DNA of 64,000 bases from positions 12,034,001-12,098,000 of the forward strand of contig JAJNNQ010000006.1 in the NCBI GenBank assembly GCA_027886175.1, read 5' to 3'. This DNA comes from Phylloscopus collybita. Its lineage: Eukaryota; Chordata; Aves; Passeriformes; Phylloscopidae. The position numbers and the translations under genes were made by a program. Each line of letters begins with the position of its first letter. Position 1 is the stretch's first letter. Positions 1 to 13,391 of this stretch are shown here, piece by piece. The notes below the pieces were generated by a model. It ran no database searches. It had not been told where the DNA came from and worked only from the letters and a program-made list of their open reading frames with translations.

Positions 1-3000
1 TATGAATAAATATTATTATTTCGTTTCTAGACATTGGTTTTTGTCCTGTCCCTTCAAGGCACTTTACAAAGAAGTCACTATTGTGATCCAAATTTTCCTA
101 AAGTACAAGAGCTCCTACAGCTTGAGAGTCCTCCCTTTTCTCCCTTCCAGGCCTGCCTTGCTCTGGGCATTTGGGATGGCTAACTATGTTTTCTCTCTCC
201 CTGAGCAAAGCACTGCAACAAGGACAAGGTCATCAGGCAGGGTATCTCCCTACTGCCAACCTGCACCCATTATATTCAACGAAAAATAAATGGCAAGGAA
301 ATGAACCAACTTGGTGTTATCAGTCATGCAGCATCACTACTGTTTTCAGAGATTGCACTTTCCTGAACTCGTCTGGGGACTCTTCAGCTGCAAAGCCAAT
401 GACCTCATTTGTCACCTCACAAATGCCTCCCTCCTGTGAGCCTTGTGGACGATGTACATCTTTGTTTAACAGGACATACAGCTTTGAAGAACGAGGAAAA
501 GATTACTGATAGTGATGTGAACTCAGAACAGGCATAAGTCACCTTTCCAGGAGAGCTCAGCTCTGATTAAAGCACAGTTGAAAAATGTGCTTCTCCCAAG
601 AATTCCCCTTGTAGCATTCCCTCTTAGATTTTCCAGATTGCATCAGTGCATGACAGACTAGGAAAGAAATATGACTACAATTTTGAACATAGAAAAAATT
701 CCTAAAAAGAAATGATTTTTTGAGTTTTAGTGGTAAGATCATAAATCTTGCTGCTTAGTTAAAAGGGGCACCAATTCATTTAATGATATTAAAAATTTCT
801 ACAGCCTGTGCAATACAAGGTGTCACAACAAATGTTACAGCAAGTCCTGGCTGTCTTGAAATTCCATTGTTGATGAAAGTAGATCAGGCACAGTTAAAAT
901 GAGACTAGGTGATAAAAAAGGATGAAGATTTATAATATAATTCTTTTAAAAAATCTTAACTTCAGGTGCAGCATTGCTTATAAAAAAAAATCAGAAGCCA
1001 CTCTCTTTATGTTCCTATGCCTATAGCACAGTGAGAGTGAGTTCTATTTTGAGAATATGGTGCTTCTCAGATGTCATTAATTTGAGCAGGAGGTCACCAA
1101 AAAAATGGATTTGTGAGACAGGGATCAGGCCATGATCTGATCTGTTTTGCACAAGAATAAAAAACTCAACATTCAAAGAAGAGAAGAAAACATTTTGGAA
1201 CTTTGTTGACAAAGGGTCAGAGCAGTTTCTTAAAACGTCTGGCAGTAGTCTCTGAAAGCTTCTGTGTTGCTAATAAGAATGTCACACTTGAAGGAGCATT
1301 GTACTATTTTGTAACCTACCGTATGAAATCTGGTGCCCAGCCACAGGTTAAATGCACACAATGAAATTCTCTTTCCTCCCACTGCCAGTTCTGTCACTTA
1401 CTACACTGAAGTCCACAAAAATACAATATGACTCAGAATATGTAGGCTGTGGCTAGGCAGAGAAAGTTCATTCAAAATTGATTTTCTTTCAGGCATCCCT
1501 GATATTCCCTGTTTCAATTGCTCACCTACTGTACAGTTGAGTGAGCACTTAAGGAAGTTGCAAAGCGATGCAGCCTGTCTGGGACATGAAGGAATGTGGA
1601 GCAGGATAATCACAACATCATCAACCCAATTCTCCAAGGTAGCTGGCCAATAATACTGTTCTAATTGAATAACTTATCCGCAGCTATTTCCCCTGGGAGA
1701 GCCTATGGCTTCAGCTCTCTGTGTAGGCAGATGGTGCAGCATACACAATGAAACCTGTAATTTTCTCTCACTACTGAGCATGTTAACAGTGAGCTGTTTT
1801 CCCAGTACTGCTAGCCCATTAATATTTTATTTTAACTGGTTTTCTCCAAGTTATTATGCACCATGCAGCAGAGAATGGAGAAATCAATGATACATTTCAT
1901 ATTATTTTTACAGCCAGCTCACTAAGCTACCCCCTGCTCATTAAGACTTCTGCTTTGCTAATCAACAATTGTATATGTCATCATCAGGTATATGCTGAAA
2001 TGAAAGTGTCATAATTGAAAACAAAGGTGCACGAGTCACCGGAGCCCTGAATTACTAACTAGCAGCAAAGCATAACAAATAGGCTGCAAGTGAATTCCAA
2101 ACCTGCAGGGCTGTTTTTTAAAACGTGCATTAATGAGCATGTGCTGAGCATATTTCTGACTCTGACAATGCTGTCCTGATCTTGCTCTCTGAACTACACG
2201 TCTTAGCGATGTACTGCCATCCCCTTGTCCCCAAATGTTGGAACAGCACATAATCCTCAGCAGCAAAAGTGGTTGAAAGGCAAATGCAGCCTGGGAGGGC
2301 AAGGCAGCAGAGACAGCCCATCAACAGCGTAACAACATGACAGATGACAGACCCAGAGGCAAATCCAGGCCTGCCAGCAGATCCGCCTGTAGAGCCTGCC
2401 AACGAGCCAGATGCAGCTACTGAAAAGATATCATCCCTAGCTTAGCATCTGGGTCTTGCTGTGGCCAGCCATACTTCATGTGCTCCATGTCCTTACTGCT
2501 GACCCCAACTGCTCAGAGTGGCTGGAACAATGAGGGAGAGCTCAACTGCATCAACAACATTGCATTTTTATTTTGCTAGTATATACAGTGTGACTATAAA
2601 AAATGTCAATCTGCATACAGTATAATTATCAGTTTGCATTTATTTCACTGTTTCTCCTCTCCTACTCTCTCTGAAAAAAGACAGCTCAGAGATACATTCT
2701 TTGTTTGCCATTTCTACTCAGAAGTACACACTTAGCTACTCTACCATCTCTTAGAAATAACAGTACACTGTAAATCTATGTGTGATTAAACCTTGGCATT
2801 GAGATCCAGCAGTTCTTGTCCCTGGAAAGGTACAGTTCTTTCTAATTCACAAGTATTTCAGAGCTTGGCTTGTAGTATTAAACATCAAATAAATCTTTGT
2901 CAAGTGACTCAGGTGACAATTAAGTGAAAACTAATGATATGCCATCACAAAAAAGGTAATTGCATCCATTGTTAGGCACTTCCCAGGTCAGGATACATGT

Positions 3001-5791
3001 GTAGCATTACAAAAATGGCATTCATTTGTTCACCCTGGCATCCTAGTCTGACTACAAAAGTGTATTAGTAAGATCATTTTTCCATTTATAGAAGTTAGGG
3101 ACATTCTTTTTGGATGATCCTACCCCCCTTGGAGTTCAGCACTGCTTTTCTGCATACTAGTAATTGGCTCAGTCAGGCAAAATGTAAATGTAGATGTTCA
3201 AAAGCATCTCGTTGAGGACAGGGTGGGAAAGGTTCTGTTCTCTTATTTTCTCATCTGTAATGGTTACTAAGAAATACTTTAAGCACACTTTTATAAACAT
3301 ATTCTTCAGAAAGTATGTAGTGTTGGAAATTATTGATCTGTAATGGAAATTTCCTTAGTCTTGTTTAAGTCTAAGTGCATTTATAGAAACTAAACCATAT
3401 TGTCCCTTTTGGTTCAAGGTAGGATTAATCTTACTTACCTCAGGCATCTAAGTCACACTAGGATCCCTTTTAAGTCAATGGAAAAATACAGGCACCTTCA
3501 GAAGGCTATTCATCTCATCCTAATGTAGGCATCAGAACAATTCATCTGAAATGAACCCTTCTGTGAAGGCACCTATGTCTTTCTATTAATTATAAAGGAA
3601 ACCCACAGAGACTAACTTTGAATAGGTTCCTCTTTTTTACTCCTGTGAGATCAGGTGAGATGTATCCTACTCTTCATGTTTCATTGGCTAAAGAGGAATG
3701 TGTAGACAGAAAACAGGGAAGTTAAAGGAGCACAGCCTTTCATTTTAGATTCATATATATTTCCATAATTAAGAAAGGATTACCAAGTAAGCTGAATCAC
3801 AAAGCTACTTTTCTCTGTTTAACGCCACAAAGCTGGAAATAGCACAATTCCCCATATACAGCCTTTGAGCCATTTGCAGTGGGAATATCTAGTTCTCTTA
3901 GTGAATCATGCAAAGCTGGAAGATCTCTTGACACTGATTCCTTCTTCTTTTAATTCATTTTTTCAAACATATAAGAAGATCCCAGATGTATAAAGACAGC
4001 ATGCACTGGAGACCTGGTCTATTCTGGTGTTAGCTATTCTTGTAGTTGTGGGAATATTATATGGCAAATTTATGGAATATTGAAAAGGACACTGGATATG
4101 TTATGAGCTTTTTAATCACAGATGTTTTGAGAGGGCCACTTATGTGATCAGCTCTGATGAAGATTCAGTCCTGTAACTAAAACTGCTTGATTACCCTGTG
4201 GATAGTATAAAAATTTTTCCCATTAAAATCTTGTATTTTTTTTCTACATCTTGATGGACAAACATGGTATAAACCAATTGGTTCAAAATTTTACCTAGCC
4301 TGAAAAAGCCCCCAAACATTCTGTTTTAAAAATGTCCAAAATTAACTTTTAAATATCCACATTTCTTTAAAACATTTATTTAAGCTATACAAAGAAATAC
4401 CAAATGTTTCGAAGAAATGCATTATTCAGTACTGGAATTGTTTTTCCTCTTGCTTTTAGCTAGCTGAGTACTCTCTATGACAAATTACTTTACAGGTTAA
4501 CATAAAATAAATTCAGAACTGCCAGAAAATTGAAAAATTGGTTATTCACATGGTAGTACTGTGGAGTTAGTGCTTTATCTATTGTTCTGCTTTTGCTGCA
4601 CAATAAAGACAGTTTTGAAAACTGATGTTGTTTCTCTTCAGGAGAGGTAGAATATGGCAATTCAAGTTTTTCCACAGCATCCTGTTTTTGTCTGGGGGTC
4701 ACTGGTGCAAAGGAAATGGGGTCACCAGCACATCTCCATACTCACAGATTTCTCTGAAGAGGAAGGAGCATGTTTTCTATTATTGCTGAATTCTTGTGTA
4801 TTGGAAAAAAGAGATCTTTTTGAGTGTACATAGGTATTTTAAATATATTGAAGTGTCTTTAAGAGCAGAGGTAAGAAACTAAGTCATCCGGTGCTTTAAA
4901 ATATGGAAGGGATGTGGAACTGTTTTTTAATGAAAAACAGTACTGCCAAAATCTACAGCTGCTTCCATGGGCCAGTCTCATTTTCTTTAATTCAGAACCA
5001 GATGCAAATGGTAGGAACTTTTACAGGTGATTTTTTAAAGCTGACGTTCAATATCAATGGCATTAAGTTGCTTGCATGGCTGTTGTCATCAATGGTTTAC
5101 AGAAAAGTGTTTGCATTGAAGTAAAACCTGCAGGTGCTTAGCTTACTGCAGCTTCCAAAGCGAAGGAAAGTACCTCGACATCCCTTCATTTCATCTCATG
5201 CAAAAGGCAAGAGTCACTGTGCCAGAAACAGCTTTTCTAAGGGCACAGGAAGGCATGTAGGGCCAGATCCATTTCCCAGGGAGATTAATGGGAGGCCTTT
5301 TATTGACTTCATCTGAGACTGAGGACAGCAATAAAGATACCTGGCTCACAGTTCTCTTCTCTAACCAAATCTACAAAAACATGTTTTTAAAATCCTTCCT
5401 TAAAGGCCTTGAATTGTCCTGCTACTGCTGATCACCAGAGACAAATTCTGGCTGGTATCTCCATCCATTTGTAAATGAGTATGACCAAAGTCAAAATGGG
5501 GAAATTATTATTTTCTGTAAAAATTCAGTGCAGTTGTTTGCAAATGAATAATAACTTACAGCTGAATAATTCAGCAAAACCAAGATTATTTACTGCAAAT
5601 TCTATAGGATTTATTCAGGTGACTAGCAAAAGACAAGATGACATCTAAAAAATTTCTAAATTTGCATAAGCACTACTGGATCAGCTCCCACATTGGTGTA
5701 GTGTGAAGTATCCAGCAGGGATACATAAACCATGTACACCAATAGGGAGAGGGTACCCTAAGTTATGTGGGATTACCCCAGATCTATAATC
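1..5791. other. No recognised gene or element
   Basis: AT-rich unique-looking sequence. Short open frames (95, 112, 90, 88 codons and smaller) occur on both strands. None shows a recognisable domain, a signal peptide followed by a plausible protein, or a convincing splice context, so I treat them as chance. A stretch near 5250-5320 ('gggccagatcc', then 'ttgacttc') faintly recalls old sauropsid DNA-transposon fragments but is too degraded to call. Confidence 0.6.
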
Positions 5792-6136
5792 AGGAAATGT
5801 TGTCTGGGTTTTTGCCATTGTCCTCTGTCCCCTTTAAGGGGTTTGGTAAAGTTTTATTTTTAATCTTCTGTGTTTTGGAGTCAGATACACTTTTACATAA
5901 ATAACCTTCTTGTTATTGTAAAATTCAACAATGTTTACATTCTTTTCATAAGGAGGAGAATGTTGATGGACTGTTGGGTTGTCCAGTGTGGTTGGAGAAG
6001 AAGATTTTCTTTCTCCAATCCATGGTCACTGCTGGAGTCGATAAATGTTGAATCTGTAAATAAACCTCCTCTTTTCTGCCTTGGACACTGCAACGTGTGC
6101 ATGCGTGAATTCTTTATGTCATGTGCGACAAGGAAA
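5792..6136 (+). mobile_element. Solo LTR of an endogenous retrovirus, with 6-bp TSD
   Basis: The LTR body is 5798-6130 (333 bp). It begins TGTTGTCTGGG and ends …GTGCGACA, the usual TG…CA pattern. It is flanked by a perfect direct repeat 'aggaaa' at 5792-5797 and 6131-6136. A 6-bp duplication is typical of class II (ERVK/beta-like) integration. A TATA-like 'gataaatg' and, about 10 nt further on, a poly(A) signal 'aataaa' inside 'ctgtaaataaacc' mark the U3/R region and fix the plus orientation. No gag, pol or env remnant adjoins either side, so this is a solo LTR left by LTR-LTR recombination. A diverged second copy of the same family lies inverted at 43504-43850. The class assignment is inferred from TSD length only. 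Confidence 0.85.
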
Positions 6137-9100
6137 AGGTAATTATAATCAAGGCCCCATGCCATGATCCTCCTTTTTATGAAATAATGAAGAAATAAAA
6201 ACGAGAAGAACAAATCTATCTTTGACCTGTTTTTATCTACTCTAATATTTCTTCCCAGATTTATAATGTAAGTATGTAGTAAATACTACACATTCTGTCT
6301 TTACCTGCTCTCATGATTCTTTGGTCACAATATTCAATATAGTGTAATATGACAGAATGCAATCTTCATGACAGAAAGCAATCAGATCAGCTAAGATTTA
6401 ATATCCTTCTAATTTTTATCTAAAGATTTTGATAGAAGAGAAAGATCATAAACTGTTCATGGGAGAACATAAGTATTTGGGATAGAACATTTGTATTTAT
6501 TTATGTAAAGGAAAATATGTACATATATAAACAACTTGGGAATAAATAGAGGGAAGAAAATGCTGTCAGGAAATGAAGCAAATGAGTTATAAACTCAAAC
6601 CATAGGAAAAATAAATCATATAAATGAATACTGCAATAAACCCGTGTTTTATAAGCAGTTGTGACCTGTTTGAGGAGGAAATGCAAAAGTCTGCCAAAAG
6701 CATGCCATATCCATCTGTCCAGTTTAGAGTATTAGCTGGGCTTTTACTTGGACAGTTCTCAGCTCAATTCTGTTAATACTTATGTATATTAATAGCCTTG
6801 TTCCTTAACAAAATCATCAACTCAGCAGAGTGGAATGATGTGTAAGTAAGATGACATATAGCTGAGATGCTGTATAAGGCCAAACATGTGCCTAGGAACA
6901 TTCAGGATTCAGCTGCAAAACCTATAATACTTAGTCATTACTGTAGTGGTAGCCCCAATATTCACAGGCATGGTTTATGTTCCTATCTTATCAGGATTTC
7001 CAGGACCATAAAAGCATCATTAGGATGAAGATTTCCATGTTTTTACTCAGCACTGCAGTTCTGCAAACTTCTACAAGACTGGTGCTTGTATTTCTCTTTC
7101 ATCCTATGTGCAGAAATTTCATCCTATGTGCCTAAGTTTTCAGACAAACCTGCACAGAAACAGATTTTGCTTCTCACACCTAACAAAGTAATCCTTTGAT
7201 AAAATAAGTACTCTTTGAAGAAGACTTGGAACTTCTCCATGGCAAACTGATTTCTCCAAAGTCTTAACTATGTACTACTCTCTAATCCTTACTGTCACTA
7301 TCCTACCATATTTCAAGTTCTCTGCACAGTCTGAAGCATGGTAAACAGGACATTTCCACAGTGAGATGAAAGAAACTCAGATCCAGCCTCTGGATATTTT
7401 TAATTAGAGCAGGACTACACCATTTTAAGAAAATACAAATTATATCCCCACAGGAAATATTAAAAAAAAAAAATCCTATGCAGTTATGTGGTTTATAGTA
7501 CTCCTTTCTGCTCAGCATTTTTTTAGGGGTCAGCTTTAGTGTCTCATGCCCTCTAATCTGATGGTTGCATTCTTAATGTTTCAGTTATCCCATCTGATGT
7601 CTGGAGTTCTCCCCAGGTTCCCAGTGTAAAGTCAGGCATTTGACCCTTCCAAGACTACATTGCAGGCAACGTAGTCTGCCTACAAGGCACTGTTACAAGG
7701 GATTGTAACAGTGAAGTTCTTTTTTTGGATCTCTGGTGCATCTGCGTCTCACCTCCACGTATAAATCTGAACAAATATTATTTCACCACCTCAGAGGGAG
7801 TTGTAAAGACAAATCAGCTGTTCAGGTAAGACTGTACTGAAGCTATACAAATACTAAAGCAAAGATAAAACATGTTATTGGGTCATTTAGAGCCTTGCCC
7901 AGAGGCTGTTCTGGGGAAAAAGCAGTGGCCTGCAGTTTCCCTGCAGTGGCCAACTTGCCTGTTTAAACCAAAATGCTTTTTCAGCCTCAGAAATCACAAC
8001 CAAAGTCTTCTAATACTAAATTATTGACCATTAAGCAAGCATCTTATTTATTCCCCAGAATGTTCTTACCCATTAAAAATAACACAGAACTGCTTTATAG
8101 GATTGCACTGAAACATGCACTTTACTTATCAGACTCTTGATTTACTTGGCCAGTAGAAGCACACGTAGAAGTTCGGATGCTCCTCCACCACTGCTGTGCA
8201 TTCAGCCTTTCTCACCAGTTTTCTGGCACAATGTAACTACAAGCATGTTAAACAGTTTTAATGAAAAGCCTTATCAGACACTACTTGTTTCTCCTCTCTG
8301 GCTACTTTGCAAGCTTGAGATACAGCTCTAGTTCCTAAGCCTTCTCTGCCAAACTAACCTAAGGGGTGAAGGAATATTCAGGGATTTGCTGTTTTCCTTG
8401 CAAACCAGGCAAAATTTAACAGCTTTATTTTGATTTTCCAAATGTACTTGCAAAGCATACTTTGTCTGTGTCTAACAAGTGCATTTAGCACAGAAGTCAT
8501 TTATTAGATATGAAAAAATAAGTTGCCCTCTTTTCTTTCCTATCTCCTTTTGACTTTAGACACCTATTGAGACACTAATGTGTTATCTTCTCTTCCAAAA
8601 GTACAACACTCCCCCTCTCCCTCCCTCAGAATGGCAATGTGTAAATTGTTTATTGCTTTCTGAATGTCTGTTTCATATTTCAAGGAAATTTTTATTAAAT
8701 TGAACATACATACCAGGGGTTTAAACAGTCTGAAAGGAGGCCATACCATTCTGTTAAGCCCAGTTCCATTTTCCAGATTTCTAGGCTTTTGGGACTGCAC
8801 TGGAAATAGATGTTTCTCATGGAAAACAATGTGAAGATGCTTGCCTAGATAGAGACACACCCACATAGCATCACATCACCTTTCAGCTCACCTCTGGATG
8901 AAATTTATTTTGATAGGTTGGCCCAGATCATCTCAGTGCTTAGCTCTGTGTCTCTTCAGGGCTCATTGATCCATGAAAACAGTCAAGGGAATTCATACCA
9001 AGGCACATAACTGTACCACATTTTTGTTTTTTCAATCAGCACAGATGGAAGTCCAGATCTGTCTGTATAAGCTGTATAAATGAGCTCCCCTAGCCTCCAA

Positions 9101-10686
9101 TCTACTAAAGCATAACAGTAAGTGTTGTAGTAAAAGATCATACTAAAAAAGAAAATCTGCAAACCTTCTGGTTTTCTTCTTGTGCATGGAAAAATATTAA
9201 AATTGCTTTAGTGAATTACCTTTAAAGGAGAAAATCCCCTAACACACAAAAATGTAAAAATCTCTTTTTATTAAAGAATCAGCGTGTCTTCCTCCTTTCC
9301 TGCCAAGCAACAGGCACAGACGTATCTCCTTCATGGCTTGATAAACCAAATAATAGGAATTGTCTTTTCATCTTTTCTTTGCCATCTATAAGGCTCCATA
9401 TGTTGCCATTACTTGTCTAATTTACTATAAACACCTAAAGGAAGCAGCCACCATCGTTGCCTGAATTTTCATAACTAATGACTTTGCAGAAGTCTCACTC
9501 TGTTGCCACTAAAATATGCAAAGACACTGCCACGCTGAAGTGGCTGGGCACTCATACTCTGAAAGCTAGGAATATGAGCTGGTTATTTTCCAAGAACTTT
9601 ATCATAATACTCAATATTTAATAAGTCTTCATGTCTTTTGGTCACTCCTACTATGGTACATCACAAGGCAACAGTTCTTTGGATTACAGGGATAAATTTT
9701 TGAGACTCTTTTTTTTTGTTCTATAGTTTTCCATTTGACTGTTACTTTACATGTCCACAGTGCATTCGTAAGGGGAAACCAGTGATACATGGAAGAAAAC
9801 AAGGTTAAATATTGTCAGAAAATAATTACCTTAGAAAACCACTGGGTTTGTTGCTCTTGCTTTTTTTCCCAGAAAAATTAAAAATTGTACTTGAGAGAGG
9901 CTTGTCCAGGATCTATTAATGCTTCCTTGCCAGTACACCACTGCCAGGAGGTTTAAGAGAATTGGACATCTTGATTAATCATCTTGGGTTTTTTTTAATG
10001 TAATCCTAATATGCAGCTTAGTGAAGCAGGATTTTTCCTGACCCCAGGCAAAATGGCCTCTTCCTTGTGTTTCAGATCAAGGGGCTGTTGAAAATGATGG
10101 AGAGTAGAGTAAGAGGGAGAAGGTACCAAAAATGTAATTACTGAAAGGTGAAATGAGCTGCTCTTCATCTTCAAACTTTTTTTAACTCTATGAGAGTGAT
10201 TTTGGCTGTGGGGAAAAAAAAAAAAAAAAGAAAAGAAAGAAAAAAAAGAGTGGCAGGAGTCCAATCTAACTCACAGAGCTATTCTGAGTGAGGGTAGGTA
10301 CATTAGAGCCTGTAAGGCAGTCAGCAGCTGCGATAACGACAAGCAGAGAATATAGACTTCCAGACAGGCTTCTGAATCCTTAAAGGGTGTGACAGTCCTA
10401 CACCTCAGTCATATGTAGGACACCACAGGGGGGAACCTTGATAGCACCCAGTCAAAGATGTTCTTTCCTATCTGGAATATTTCCCCTGGTATACTACGTC
10501 TTTTTTGGTTTGTTTCTTTTTCTTCCTCCATCCTTTTTAAACCCCTCCTTACTGTTATACTCAAGTATTTGCAGGACATTTACAAGTTCCTGATAGGATT
10601 TATGAGGAGAGTTACAAGGAGTTTTTTGCTCACAGGTAAACTAAGGAACATAAACCCTTTTTCCAGAGACTTTATCATCTAAAAAG
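6137..10686. other. No recognised gene or element
   Basis: Unique-looking AT-rich sequence. Small open frames up to 100 codons have no recognisable content. A 20-bp-period direct duplication 'tttcatcctatgtgc' occurs at 7097-7111 and 7117-7131. An A-rich low-complexity patch (A run followed by GAAA/AGAA) spans roughly 10211-10250. Confidence 0.6.
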
Positions 10687-10797
10687 ATAGAATCACGGAA
10701 TTAGAGAATGGCTTAGGTTGGTTGGAAGGGGCCTCAAAGATCATCGAGTTCCAACGTCCATGCCTTGGGCAGGGACACCTTTCACTAGACCAAATTA
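10687..10797 (-). mobile_element. CR1 LINE 3'-end fragment
   Basis: The plus strand reads 'atagaatcacgg…ggttggttggaaggggcc…aaagatcatcgagttccaac…gggcagggacacctttcactagacc', which is the antisense of the avian CR1 3' untranslated tail. The element is therefore on the minus strand, with its 3' terminus at about 10687. Only ~110 bp remain, a normal 5'-truncated CR1. The sequence is close enough to the common avian tail to look relatively young. No coding part is present. Confidence 0.92.
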
Positions 10798-11919
10798 TTG
10801 AGGGCATAGGGAAACAGAAGATAAGGCATAAACAAACTGAACAGAGATACATCTATTACATGGACAGACATTTCTCATCTTGAGTTGGGGCATGCCTGGG
10901 GAGAGCTGCGTTGGGTCTGGAAGACATTCAGGCGCATTACATAGCTCAAGTAACGAGAAGGATGAACAAGTATGCCTTCAGACGCCAGGGTAAAAGGGAA
11001 GATGTGTTGGGGTAGGAGGGGGAAAAAAAGGTTTATTGGCCTCATCCTGATAATTGAAAGTTTTAGTTGCAGGTTTCCCTTTGCTACACACCACAGAGTA
11101 GCTGGTACTACAAGAAAAAGATGGTTTTAAAAGCAAACTGAAAGCTCTCTCCTGCCTTTTGCAGAAGATTAATGCAGTTTTAAATTGCAGCTTTATTGTC
11201 TGTTGGCAAAGTGACTGGCATGAAGGGATTTAAAACTGCAAATTCTTTAGCATAGTCAGACATACTTTTGAAAAATGAGGTCTTCTTCTGCTCAGGGGAT
11301 TAGTTTAACTTTTTATGACATTCATTTTTGTAATTCTTTACTACTTCTTCATCTTGTGTTTGCTTTATGAGGTTATTATTTTTATACATAGTTTGGTAGA
11401 TTCTTAGGGAAGCTGAGAGAGACAGGTGTTTGAAATTCTAGATGCAATAAAGAGATGTAACATTTATTAGAAAGAAAAAATGTGGCATAAATGGGAGTTG
11501 CCTTTTGTTGTTTCAATACCCAGCTCAGTTCCCACTGCAGTAGTTGCAAATGACATTTAAAATAGGGCTGCCTTAAGTCCTTAGGTTAGGAAACACTGGC
11601 AGTAAAAGTACAGCTGAGATATAATGGACCAAAGAAAAGACACTGCAGTTCTGGATGCCAAGGTTCCAGCTTGCCTGTCCTGTTGTGAGTCTGCTTGTGT
11701 CTCTTGAATGCACTGATCTTCACTTATGTTCACTCAGGTTTAGAAGTCACTTGCTCAACAGAGGCCTAGACAGATTTTGTGGTATTCAAATGTCATTACA
11801 CAAGGTATTCCTTTAATATTTAGTTCATAGAATTTCAATTAATCTAACTGCCATTTCAGACCTGACTTACAGATCAACCAGAGAACAAAGATTTTAGAAA
11901 GCCATCCCTGATTGAAAAA
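10798..11919. other. No recognised gene or element
   Basis: Unique-looking sequence between a young and an old CR1 fragment. I see no coding or RNA gene. Confidence 0.55.
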
Positions 11920-13325
11920 TCCTCATAGTTGGGAAATTTACTGATAACCCTTGGTAATATGTTCCATCGTTTGCCCTGCAGCATTAAGTAATTTCGTCTC
12001 TTGTCTAGTTTGAATTGATATGAGCTAAATGTTCCATTGCTGTATTATAGACAGTTATATTAACAGCCCTGGTTGATCAACATTTCCATCAATCAGTCCA
12101 TATGTTATCAAATCAAAACTTAAATTTCTTTCAATAGGTTAAATTCACTTAGGCCCTTGAGTCCTTCGTTCTGTGTTTTCTAGTCCTTGTGATATTCTCG
12201 TGTCTGTTCTTGATTTCTCACCAGTATTTTTAAGGAGGTCGCAAATGAACTGGCCTGAGTATTCTAATAGTGATAAAAGAACCAAAGAGATAGTAACTAG
12301 AGCATCCCAACACCTTTAAAACAAGTGATTGTCAAAGATATCTGGGGGACTGGAGGAAAATTTCGTAATTTCAGGAGTTTAACTAAGAATTTAAACGAAA
12401 TGTAAAACAAGCTTTGAAATGTGTGTTTGGCCTGTCTTTTTCCTGATATCCTCATCTTGTTGATTTTCTCATACCATCTGTGTTTGAAAATGCTTATGTA
12501 TGAGTTCTTAAATATACTTGTAAAATAAATGCAGATAATTTTCAGATTTTCTTGGAACCCCATGGAATATATTCTTATTTAGTATCTTTTTCCACTTTTA
12601 TTCTTTCAGGCCACTTGGCAGTCCAGCCCTAAATATTCAAGTCAGTCTTCATCTCCATCTCCCAACTGACAGCTACACACAGTCCTTGTACCCTCTGATA
12701 ATAGTGGTTTGCTTTCTGTTTTCTTATATATATGTTATCACAATCACAGCTGTTAAAAACAGAATGTTTTTCTTCCAGCTAATTTGCCAATAAGTTAAGA
12801 CAGCCCAATCTCACCTTTCCATCTCTTTCATTATTAGCTGCTCTGTAATCTTCAGATCAGCTACAGGTGTAATTAGTAGGAGGTAATGTTCATTTCACAA
12901 GAGTTCAAATGTTGCAGTGATAAAAAGCACTTCAAAGACTGAGAACAGATCCACTCAGGATCCTGTGTACGCCACTTGCTTAGTGATGACTTCTCACTCA
13001 CATATTTAAATGATAATTACCCAGCATTTACTCCATTTAACATCCATTGTGCTGATTTTCTCTTGTTTTCATTTTTAATTATAAGGTTGTATACCATCAA
13101 ATCAAATGCCTCAGAGAAGCCAATACAAATATAATTACCTCCAGCAGACAAAATTCTAGCATTACAAAAAAAGTCTGTATTGGGTTAGTTTGACAAGAAT
13201 TCCTTACCATCAGTCTACATGAATCAACATTAATTGCATTACTTTAACTTAAATCTTGATTTACTTGGCTCAATATAATTCAATTTCTTTTGCCTGTGAC
13301 TGAAGTCCTAAAGACAAGGCTGAGC
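11920..13325 (-). mobile_element. Ancient CR1-type LINE, broken into two recognisable arms
   Basis: Two blocks align by eye with the antisense of an old amniote CR1 type known from turtles and crocodilians. The 3' arm is about 11920-12285, with landmarks 'ttggtaatatgttcc', 'agtttgaatt', 'cccttgagtcc', 'tagtccttgtgatattctcg' and 'gaactggcctgagtattc'. The 5' arm is about 12905-13325, with landmarks 'gtgataaaaagcac', 'gaacagatcc', 'accatcaaatcaaatgcct', 'gttagtttgacaagaatt', 'catgaatcaacattaattg' and 'ttgcctgtgactgaag'. The order and orientation of the landmarks are those of one element. About 600 bp between the arms is not recognisable, either decayed or inserted. No open frame survives. Its decay makes it much older than the 10687 fragment. 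Confidence 0.7.
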
Positions 13326-13331
13326 TTCATC

Positions 13332-13391
13332 CATCTTTCCTTCCTTCCTCTCTTCCCAGGCCCGCTCCTTCCTCCCTCTCTCCTCTCTCTC
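13332..13391. repeat. CT-rich low-complexity tract
   Basis: Pyrimidine-only-like tract on the plus strand ('ccttccttcctctcttccc', then 'cctccctctctcctctctctc'), directly adjoining the 5' end of the ancient CR1. No coding meaning. Confidence 0.8.

Noticed and set aside
2036..2402. Two overlapping ~90-codon minus frames, one with a signal-peptide-like start
   Set aside because: No domain, no splice context, and overlapping frames of equal quality argue for chance.
5740..5797. Apparent similarity of the flank of the first LTR (gttatgtgggattacc) to the flank of the second (attatatgggattatt)
   Set aside because: The match is in the same direction while the LTRs are inverted, so it cannot be homologous flanking sequence.
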